From assembly GCA_947628025.1 (NCBI GenBank), contig CANQYH010000003.1:1-32605 (forward strand): a stretch of 32,605 nucleotides of DNA, in the 5' to 3' direction. The position numbers were made by a program, and so were the translations under genes. This document shows positions 26,182 through 32,605 of this stretch, in pieces. Under the pieces are notes generated by a model that searched no databases, was not told the DNA's origin, and saw only the letters and a list, made by a program, of their open reading frames with translations. The DNA is from an uncultured Lachnospiraceae bacterium (GTDB lineage: Bacteria; Bacillota; Clostridia; Lachnospirales; Lachnospiraceae). Each line of letters opens with the position of its first letter. The first letter of the stretch is position 1.

Positions 26182-26278
26182 CGAACATATGTTGCGAACA
26201 AACGTTCTATATGTTTTATTATACCACCGAACAAACGTTTGTCAATGCTTTTTCCGATTTTTTTCGAACAAAGGTTTG
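26182..26278. promoter_or_regulatory. Cluster of four LexA (SOS) boxes in the yneA/lexA divergent promoter
   Basis: CGAACATATGTTGC 26182-26195; CGAACAAACGTTCT 26195-26208; CGAACAAACGTTTG 26228-26241; CGAACAAAGGTTTG 26265-26278. All fit CGAAC-N4-GTT. Confidence 0.9.
26218..26245 (-). promoter_or_regulatory. Minus-strand promoter of the yneA-like gene (TTGACA-16-TATAAT)
   Basis: Reverse complement gives TTGACA (26245-26240), 16-nt spacer, TATAAT (26223-26218). One LexA box fills most of the spacer. Confidence 0.75.
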
Positions 26279-26304
26279 CATTTTGCTCCAAACTATGCTA
26301 ATAT
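26276..26304 (+). promoter_or_regulatory. lexA promoter (TTGCAT-17-TAATAT)
   Basis: TTGCAT 26276-26281, 17-nt spacer, TAATAT 26299-26304. The -35 overlaps a LexA box. Confidence 0.55.
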
Positions 26305-26348
26305 AAAATAAGAAAAAGAATGTATGTTCTGTTTATGGAGGATATGAC

Positions 26349-26963
26349 ATGGCTCAGGGAAAGATCAGCGCGAAACAGCAGGAGATTCTGGAGTATATTA
26401 AGGAAACCATCTTGAAGAAAGGCTATCCGCCGGCCGTCCGGGAGATCTGCGAGGCCGTTCATCTGAAATCGACGTCTTCCGTTCATTCCCATCTGGAGAC
26501 GCTGGAGAAAAACGGCTATATCCGGCGCGATCCCACGAAGCCGAGGACGATTGAGATCATTGACGACTGCTTTAATCTGAACCGCCGCGAGATCGTGAAC
26601 ATTCCGTTGGTCGGCACGATCGCTGCCGGCGAACCGATCCTGGCCGAACAGAACATCGAGAATTATTTTCCGATGCCGGCCGAGTTTCTGCCAAATCAGG
26701 AGACGTTTATGCTCCGTGTCAAGGGCGACAGTATGATCAATGTGGGAATCTTCGACGGCGACCAGATCATTGTGAAACAGCAGTCCACGGCGCATAACGG
26801 GGAGATCGTGGCCGCGCTGGTCGATGATTCGGCGACAGTCAAGCGTTTTTATAAGGAAAACGGGCATTACCGCCTCCAGCCGGAAAACGATTCCATGGAT
26901 CCCATCATCGTGGACCATGTGGAAGTTCTGGGCGTCGTGATCGGACTGCTGCGCATGATGTGA
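26349..26963 (+). CDS. lexA: SOS repressor LexA
   Basis: KISAKQQEILEYIKETILKKGYPPAVREICEAVHLKSTSSVHSHLETLEKNGYI; Ala-Gly cleavage site in GTIAAGEP; catalytic GDSM...VKRFYKE. Confidence 0.98.
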   Translation: MAQGKISAKQQEILEYIKETILKKGYPPAVREICEAVHLKSTSSVHSHLETLEKNGYIRRDPTKPRTIEIIDDCFNLNRREIVNIPLVGTIAAGEPILAEQNIENYFPMPAEFLPNQETFMLRVKGDSMINVGIFDGDQIIVKQQSTAHNGEIVAALVDDSATVKRFYKENGHYRLQPENDSMDPIIVDHVEVLGVVIGLLRMM

Positions 26964-27047
26964 CCGGACAGTATCCCGGCAGGTTTCGGCCTGAGTAAAC
27001 AATAAAGTGCCATGCGCGTTTTTTTCATGCGATTCCCATTGGAACAT

Positions 27048-27086
27048 AAAAAAGAGACAATCCATATTCGGGACTGCCTCTTTTTT
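27048..27086. terminator. Bidirectional Rho-independent terminator between convergent lexA and XRE gene
   Basis: AAAAAAGAGACAATCC-ATATTC-GGGACTGCCTCTTTTTT: A-tract/T-tract flanked hairpin active on either strand. Confidence 0.8.
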
Positions 27087-27121
27087 GTTGACGGACTCTG
27101 CAGGAACTGGCCGCAAAAAAC

Positions 27122-28150
27122 TCATTTTTTCATCTTTTCCCACTCTTCGTTTCCCTGCATATAATCGAATGTTTTATCTCCAAGAGATTCCGACAGCTTC
27201 CGCCTGAGCCCGGCCGAAAAATCAGGGTCGGCCGTTTTAAACGTCATATGCTGATAAAGCCTGGATCTGGTAAAATCGCCGATCGTTTCAAGACTGTCCA
27301 GGATCTCCCGCATAAGCCGCAGCGTCCATGCGGCATCTTTCTCCCATACCGCAACCTCCAGTCCGTAACAGACCTCATTATATCTGCCCATTTCAAAAAC
27401 AGACGCAGCGGAGGAGGAAACTTCAACCAGCTTTTTCGCCATCTCGCGATCGCCGTCTTCCATATAAAGAGCGCGCAGGTCATTGAATACCATCTGCAGG
27501 TGCTGATATCCGATGAAGATCAATTCCTCGTATGCGCGATAGGCTTCCGTCCGTTTCCCTGTTTTGCTGTTTACCGAAGCCTCCTTGCGCTTGCGTTCCG
27601 GATTCTCCAAAGAGAAATAATCCAGATATCGGGCCGCTTTTTCATAATCCTCTTTCCGGAAAAACGCGTGGAACAGAGAATCCGCCGCCTGATTGCGGAT
27701 CCGTTCATCCTCCGAGCCCAGACACCGCTCGTACCATCCGAATATCACAGGATCATACTGGTCTTTGTCCGGGAGTTCTTTCGTCATTCGTCCCGCGTCC
27801 AGAATGACTGCCGCCTGCCAGATCAGTTTTTCACAATTCGGATATTCCTCGATCTTTTCCTTTACGGAACGAAATACGTCATCGAATTCCCGGCTCTCCA
27901 GCTCCTTTTGAATCATCAGCAGATACCGGTTGATCTCCTCGTCTGTCAGCTCCTCCCGAAAAGACAGAAGCTCATCCGTGGTAATGCCGAGCAGCCTCGC
28001 AATCGGAGCAAGCAGCGCGACATCCGGCAGCGTGCTGCCTCTCTCCCATTTGTTTACCGCGGGAGCCGTTACGCCGAGGCGCGCAGCCATCTCCTCCTGT
28101 GTCATGCCTTTATTTTTTCTGTATTTTTTGATAATAGTTCCGATCGTCAT
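27122..28150 (-). CDS. XRE-family HTH regulator with helical C-terminal domain
   Basis: MTIGTIIKKYRKNKGMTQEEMAARLGVTAPAVNKWERGSTLPDVALLAPIARLLGITTDELL is a canonical Cro/CI HTH. Long alpha-helical C-terminus. Confidence 0.9.
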   Translation of the reverse strand: MTIGTIIKKYRKNKGMTQEEMAARLGVTAPAVNKWERGSTLPDVALLAPIARLLGITTDELLSFREELTDEEINRYLLMIQKELESREFDDVFRSVKEKIEEYPNCEKLIWQAAVILDAGRMTKELPDKDQYDPVIFGWYERCLGSEDERIRNQAADSLFHAFFRKEDYEKAARYLDYFSLENPERKRKEASVNSKTGKRTEAYRAYEELIFIGYQHLQMVFNDLRALYMEDGDREMAKKLVEVSSSAASVFEMGRYNEVCYGLEVAVWEKDAAWTLRLMREILDSLETIGDFTRSRLYQHMTFKTADPDFSAGLRRKLSESLGDKTFDYMQGNEEWEKMKK

Positions 28151-28275
28151 GTTCCGTTGTCCCCTTTACTGTTTTTGAATCGATTCTGTATATAGTATAG
28201 CGGATCGAAACGCAATCGTCTATTGAATGTGAGTTAAGCGGCAGGCATTATCTTTTACCAATGATTAATTTTTGA

Positions 28276-29562
28276 TTAATCCGGAACCAAGACCTCTCCG
28301 CTGTCCGTGATCACCGCCTCTCCGATCTCAAACGCGGTCCGGACGACGGTCGGCTCCTCCGCATAGATTCCCCGGTGCATCACGGCGACTGTGTCTCCCA
28401 CATGCAGGAGACCGCCGGTGATATACTGGCGGACTCGCAGATCGTTCGCATAGACGGTGAATTCGATGCCGTCGTCAGGATCTTTCATCAGGACTGAATC
28501 GTCGATCTTAATATAATCCTCGCCGATCTCCGTGATGATGCCGCACAGCCACTGTTCTTCCGGTTCGAGATTTTCATCTGTCTGGTGCGATAAGACGTAT
28601 TCAACGATCGTTTCCGCCGCCTCCGCCCCGATCTCATAATAATAGCTGTAGTATTCGATGCCGCTCTCCAGATAAGCGCTGCCGGAATCGTTCGTGCGCA
28701 GGGTCCAGGACCGGTGGTCCGCGCCCAGCGCCTCGGAGGAGACGAAAAACTGCAGCCGCCAGTCCGTTTCCTGGATCAGGGCTCTCCGCTCGTCTTCATC
28801 CGCAACCGTCTGCGCGTCCGCGTACCGCAAAAAGATCTCCCAGAGTTCATCGCTGTCCTGCCGGCTCAGACCATGGCGCTCCGCTTCCAGGCTGTTTTGA
28901 CCAGAGGGACGGTAAGAAAAGAGCGTCAGATCGCAGTTCTTGGTCAGGTCCAGGCCATCTATGAGCTCCCCCAGCGTCTGCGGCGGACAGAACTCCTCCG
29001 ACGACCGGCAATAGGAATAATATTCGTCGTGGTCCGCGAACCGTACCGCTATGAACCGGCCGGGATCGACACCGCGGATCGCATAGATCCCGCACTCGGC
29101 GGTATATTCTTTGTTTTCGTAAGAATCATAGCCTTTGACGGAAGCGCTGCCCAGCTTTTCACCGACCAGCTCCGCGGAAATGCTCTGTCCCGTGGCGCCG
29201 GTCCGCGCACTGTAGCTGGTCCCGCTCCATTCGACTGAAGAAAACTGATCGTTGATACTTCGGCAGTCCCAGCGCCAGATAGGGAGAAGATTCGGGCTCA
29301 GGGTCTGTTTATCGGTGTTCCGCGGGCGGTCGTCCACCCAGTACAGACCGTTTTCTGCGGACGGCGCGTGCGTCAGTCCGCTATAAAACTGCGGAAAAAC
29401 GGCCAGAAGCCCCGTAAGCGCCGCGCAGAAACATGCGGCCGCCGCTCCCCACCGCAGCGGCCGGGAAATGCGGGACGTTTGCCTCCGCCCTGGTTCCGCG
29501 GCGTTTTCCACCATTTCGAAATCAATGCCATTCATTGCGTCCAATAGGTCCCGGCTTTTCAT
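28276..29562 (-). CDS. Putative anti-sigma factor-like single-TM protein
   Basis: Short cytosolic N-term (MKSRDLLDAMNGIDFEMVENAA), one TM (WGAAAACFCAALTGLLAVF), large extracellular part. Overlaps the ECF sigma stop by ATGA. Confidence 0.7.
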   Translation of the reverse strand: MKSRDLLDAMNGIDFEMVENAAEPGRRQTSRISRPLRWGAAAACFCAALTGLLAVFPQFYSGLTHAPSAENGLYWVDDRPRNTDKQTLSPNLLPIWRWDCRSINDQFSSVEWSGTSYSARTGATGQSISAELVGEKLGSASVKGYDSYENKEYTAECGIYAIRGVDPGRFIAVRFADHDEYYSYCRSSEEFCPPQTLGELIDGLDLTKNCDLTLFSYRPSGQNSLEAERHGLSRQDSDELWEIFLRYADAQTVADEDERRALIQETDWRLQFFVSSEALGADHRSWTLRTNDSGSAYLESGIEYYSYYYEIGAEAAETIVEYVLSHQTDENLEPEEQWLCGIITEIGEDYIKIDDSVLMKDPDDGIEFTVYANDLRVRQYITGGLLHVGDTVAVMHRGIYAEEPTVVRTAFEIGEAVITDSGEVLVPD

Positions 29563-30119
29563 ACGGCAAATCCCTCCTTTTCCAGCTGCCGCCTAAGCTT
29601 TGCCCGCATCCGCGCAAGCTGCGATTTTACCTTGCTTTCTCCCGCGCCGGCCGCTGCCGCGATCTCCGAGACCGGTTCCAGGTACCAGTAGCGCCGGATA
29701 AACACATACCGCTGTTCTTCCGGAAGAGACCGCAAAAAACGGTTCAACAGCCCGGTCAGAGCCATCCGGTCCGCCCATTCTCCGTCCCCGCTCTTCGCCG
29801 GGATACATTCTTCCAGCTCGTCCAGCGCCAGCCGGTACTGACCGCCGCCCCGCTTCTGCGCCGTCTCCTGTTCCAGGCGGTTCAGGGAAAGCTGCCGCGT
29901 GATCCGGCCCAGAAACGCTTTCAACGGAGACGGACGCTTGGGCGGGATCGTGTTCCAGGCTTTCAGATAGGTATCGTTGACGACTTCTCTCGCGTCCTCG
30001 CCGTCGCGCAGGATCCCGTAGGCGATCGCATGGAAATACCGCCCGTAGGCGTTTTCGGTCTCCCGGATCGCGTCTTCGGAGCGCTCCCAGTAAAGTCTGA
30101 CGATCGTTTCATCCGTCAT
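29559..30119 (-). CDS. ECF-type RNA polymerase sigma factor
   Basis: AYGRYFHAIAYGILRDGEDAREVVNDTYLKAWNTIPP (sigma-70 r2) and LPEEQRYVFIRRYWYLEPVSEIAAAAGAGESKVKSQLARMRAKLRRQLE (sigma-70 r4). Confidence 0.94.
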   Translation of the reverse strand: MTDETIVRLYWERSEDAIRETENAYGRYFHAIAYGILRDGEDAREVVNDTYLKAWNTIPPKRPSPLKAFLGRITRQLSLNRLEQETAQKRGGGQYRLALDELEECIPAKSGDGEWADRMALTGLLNRFLRSLPEEQRYVFIRRYWYLEPVSEIAAAAGAGESKVKSQLARMRAKLRRQLEKEGFAV

Positions 30120-30422
30120 GGGCCTGTCCTCCTTGTGTTTTTATCGTTCACTCTTATATACAGGAAAACGAACGATCCCGTCGCGTTCCCGGCAAATTTT
30201 TCTAAACCGTATGGAACAAAAAAGAGACGCCGCGCCCTGTCCGTGACCGCCCTGCCGCCCGCCTTTCCGTCAAAACCTCCGGCAGCGGCCAACGATCCAT
30301 TTCCGCAGCATCTCTCTATCTTACATATATTCTTTCACGCGCAGCAGATCCGGCAGCGGCAGACAGGACCGGCTCCTCCCGTCACAGATTCCTCCGTCTA
30401 CGGTCAGGTACGCCGGACCGAC

Positions 30423-30818
30423 TCAGGCTTCCGCGTCCCCGCTTTTGGTATCCACGTCGACTTCGACCATCTTTCCGTCCCGCCAGATCCTCTCCAGATC
30501 GTAGAACAGGCGGTCTTCGCGGCAAAACGCGTGGACGATCATATCGCCGTAATCCATCAGGATCCAGTTGGCGGTGCCGTAGCCCTCGATCTGGCGGCAC
30601 GCGTAACCGGCCTTTCCAAGCGTTTCCTCCACGTTATCGACCATGGCCTGGACCTGGTTGGCGTTGGAACCGTCGGCGATCACAAAATAATCGGCCAGAA
30701 CGGAGACCTGACGGATGTCGATGATCTTGATGTTATTCGCTTTTTTCTCTTCCAGCGCGGCCTTGGCCAGCTTCACCATTTCCAGCGCCTTGTCGTTTTC
30801 TTTCAATGCCTCACTCAT
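30423..30818 (-). CDS. rsfS: Ribosomal silencing factor RsfS
   Basis: MVKLAKAALEEKKANNIKIIDIRQVSVLADYFVIADGSNANQVQAMVDNVEE...EGYGTANWILMDYGDMIVHAFCREDRLFYDLERIW. Start at MSEAL preferred over the upstream ORF start. Confidence 0.95.
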   Translation of the reverse strand: MSEALKENDKALEMVKLAKAALEEKKANNIKIIDIRQVSVLADYFVIADGSNANQVQAMVDNVEETLGKAGYACRQIEGYGTANWILMDYGDMIVHAFCREDRLFYDLERIWRDGKMVEVDVDTKSGDAEA

Positions 30819-31395
30819 GTGTCTTTCTCCTTTCTTCCAGATAGTCATAGGTTTCCTGCGTCATGGGATCGACGCTGCATCCCCGCTGGGCCAGATATTC
30901 CAGCGTGCTCTTCACAATCTGGTACACCGCCTCGTCCAGGTCCTCAAACGCCAGCCTGCGCATCTCCGGCAAATGGCCGGCCTTAAAGCGCCGGACCTCG
31001 ATATAATCCGCCACGTACAGGATCTTGTCCAGAAGCCCCATATCCGGCTTTCCTGTGGTGTGGCAGGCGATGGCGCACAGGATCTCTTCGTCCTGGATCC
31101 CGTAATGCTCGCGGGCCAGCCACGCGCCGTATTTGGCGTGGAGGACCGCGGGAGCGTCGATCTCTGCCCGGCTGAGAGGGATCCCGTGCTTTTCACAGCG
31201 GCGGATCAGCTCCTCGTCGCCGTAGCATTTCGCGCAGTCATGGAGCAATCCGGCGATCTCGGCCTTGTCCAGCGGATATCCGTACCGCATGGCCAGGCAG
31301 ATGCAGGTAAACGAGACGCTTAAAGAATGTTCATACCGGGTCTCGCTTAATTTCTTTTTCATTTTTTTCCGGTATTCCTGGATCGATGCCTCCAT
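30811..31395 (-). CDS. yqeK: YqeK-family HD-domain hydrolase (bis(5'-nucleosyl)-tetraphosphatase)
   Basis: RYEHSLSVSFTCICLAMRYGYPLDKAEIAGLLHDCAKCYGDEEL...HAKYGAWLAREHYGIQDEEILCAIACHTTGKPDMGLLDKILYVADYIE. Confidence 0.92.
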   Translation of the reverse strand: MEASIQEYRKKMKKKLSETRYEHSLSVSFTCICLAMRYGYPLDKAEIAGLLHDCAKCYGDEELIRRCEKHGIPLSRAEIDAPAVLHAKYGAWLAREHYGIQDEEILCAIACHTTGKPDMGLLDKILYVADYIEVRRFKAGHLPEMRRLAFEDLDEAVYQIVKSTLEYLAQRGCSVDPMTQETYDYLEERRKTHE

Positions 31396-31471
31396 GGCGT
31401 TCCTCCTGATGTTCATTCGGTATTTTTTCGGATCGTTCTGTGCAAAAGCCTGCGTAAAACCGGCTTTCCGT

Positions 31472-32086
31472 TCATCCGGGTCCGGAATATAGACGGCGGG
31501 CCGCGATGTATCCGGCCACCTCCGCCGGGACATAGGCCCCGATATCGTCTCCCCGCCTGACCGCGTCCCGCAGAAAGCTGGAGGAAACGGCTATTTCCCG
31601 GCAATGGAGCTTTTCGATGCTTCCGCCGAATTTATCGCGAAGATAGGCGATCTGCCGGTCAAAGCTGCGCTCTCTGCGGTCATATTCCCGTTCCGCCGCC
31701 AGCAGGCAGACGGAAGAAAAAATCATCTCCGGGCGGTACCAGCCCTCGATCTCGTACAGGGAATCCGCGCCCAGGATGAAGAAAAACGTATGCTGCGGGT
31801 AAGAATGTTTCAGCAGCGCCAGCGTATCGGCCGTATAGGTGGTCCCGCCTCTGGACGTCTCAAACTCGGACAAAAGCAGTCCCGGCTCGCCGGACACGGC
31901 CAGCCTGACCATGGCGCAGCGGTCCTCCGCTGAGGACAGTTCCCGCCGCATTTTGTGGGGCGGATGCCCAGACGGCATGTACCAGACCTGATCCAGCCCG
32001 TATTCGTCTCTGGCCTGCTTTCCCAAAAGCAGGTGCCCGTTATGGATCGGATCAAATGTTCCGCCCATGATCCCGATTTTTGACAT
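31472..32086 (-). CDS. nadD: Nicotinate-nucleotide adenylyltransferase
   Basis: MSKIGIMGGTFDPIHNGHLLLGKQARDEYGLDQVWYMPSGHPPHK...SSSFLRDAVRRGDDIGAYVPAEVAGYI. Confidence 0.96.
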   Translation of the reverse strand: MSKIGIMGGTFDPIHNGHLLLGKQARDEYGLDQVWYMPSGHPPHKMRRELSSAEDRCAMVRLAVSGEPGLLLSEFETSRGGTTYTADTLALLKHSYPQHTFFFILGADSLYEIEGWYRPEMIFSSVCLLAAEREYDRRERSFDRQIAYLRDKFGGSIEKLHCREIAVSSSFLRDAVRRGDDIGAYVPAEVAGYIAARRLYSGPG

Positions 32087-32213
32087 ATTCGCGCCTCCGC
32101 CGTATGATTTTTCGGCAGCCGCCCTATGGCAGGACCCGGCCGCCGTCTCCGCCCGCCGCACAAAACATAACGCCATCGCTTATAGGCGGACGCGGGCGAA
32201 ATAAAGATCCCGG

Positions 32214-32519
32214 CTACGGCCGCGGAAGCTCGATCCTGCGGTTCTTTTCTTCTTTCGCCGTTTTATAAAGAATGATCTTTTTGCCGATCACCTGGACGAC
32301 CTGCGAATGGGTCCGCTCCGCCAAGGTCCCGGCCAGTTCTTTCGGATCGTCGAAGCAGTTTTTGAGAACGCTCAGTTTGATCAGTTCCCTGGCTTCCAGC
32401 GCGTCGGCCACTGAAGCGGTCAGTTCCGGCGTAAGACCCAGCTTGCCGATCTGGAAAATCGGCTCCACATTCATCGCCAGCCCCTTTAAATAGGCTCTCT
32501 GCTTGGATGTCAATGTCAT
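32214..32519 (-). CDS. yhbY: YhbY-family CRM-domain RNA-binding protein
   Basis: MTLTSKQRAYLKGLAMNVEPIFQIGKLGLTPELTASVADALEARELIKLSVLKNC...VQVIGKKIILYK. Confidence 0.93.
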   Translation of the reverse strand: MTLTSKQRAYLKGLAMNVEPIFQIGKLGLTPELTASVADALEARELIKLSVLKNCFDDPKELAGTLAERTHSQVVQVIGKKIILYKTAKEEKNRRIELPRP

Positions 32520-32533
32520 GATTTCCTCCCGGT

Positions 32534-32605
32534 CTATTCCTTATAATAATCAAACTCATGCCCGTACATCCGGACCGTATCGCCCTCCTGGATGCCGGCC
32601 TGTTC
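32534..32605 (-). CDS. obg: GTPase Obg, C-terminal end only (truncated by window edge)
   Basis: Minus strand reads EQAGIQEGDTVRMYGHEFDYYKE*, matching the end of the Obg C-terminal (OCT) domain. Synteny with yhbY, nadD, yqeK and rsfS. Confidence 0.85.
   Translation of the reverse strand, partial: EQAGIQEGDTVRMYGHEFDYYKE

Noticed and set aside
26317-26330. Possible fifth LexA box AGAATGTATGTTCT
   Set aside because: First half-site departs from CGAAC at two positions; too weak to count without binding data.
27248-28195. 315-aa plus-strand ORF
   Set aside because: Entirely antisense to the XRE regulator, which has a convincing HTH.
30040-30200. Autoregulated ECF promoter upstream of the sigma gene
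   Set aside because: GGAAC and CGTTCG motifs are present on the minus strand but only about 10 nt apart, not the usual ~16 nt spacing.
29433-30986. 517-aa plus-strand ORF
   Set aside because: Spans antisense to the ECF sigma, part of the anti-sigma gene and rsfS; P/R/F-rich shadow translation with no recognisable domain.
1-32605. CRISPR arrays, tRNA/rRNA genes, IS elements or prophage
   Set aside because: No regular spaced repeats, RNA-gene signatures, transposases or phage structural genes were recognised; the tyrosine recombinase alone is insufficient.

Overview
This 32.6-kb window looks like chromosomal backbone from a moderately GC-rich Lachnospiraceae-like Clostridia; the taxon is inferred from gene content and order. 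From left to right it contains: (i) a left edge with a DUF3592-like C-terminus, an apparent truncated AlbA_2/HATPase_c_4-type ATPase remnant, an SdpR/SdpI-like autorepressor and immunity pair with a perfect 23-bp palindrome on its promoter, and a YhfC-type membrane protease. (ii) An MBL-fold hydrolase, miaA and a YnbB-type PLP enzyme. (iii) A long cell-shape and division cluster: radC-mreC-mreD-PBP2-minC-minD-minE-rodA-mgsA-D,D-carboxypeptidase, a small P-loop protein, a HlyD-like protein, yggS and sepF. (iv) aroB, lspA, an RluD-type synthase, a cytidylate-kinase-like gene and a TraX-like gene. (v) A locally AT-rich, hairpin-dense stretch (about 23.09-23.97 kb) with a small membrane protein and a strong promoter plus structured leader ahead of a TtcA-family gene. 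(vi) A tyrosine recombinase, then a divergent yneA-like/lexA SOS pair with four LexA-box-like sites. (vii) An XRE regulator and an ECF sigma/anti-sigma-like pair. (viii) The minus-strand obg-yhbY-nadD-yqeK-rsfS cluster. No rRNA, tRNA, CRISPR array or IS element was recognised. The best candidates for something undescribed are the TtcA-gene leader RNA, the toxin-less sdpRI module with a C-terminally extended SdpI, the large insert in PBP2, and the small P-loop and HlyD-like proteins in the division cluster.
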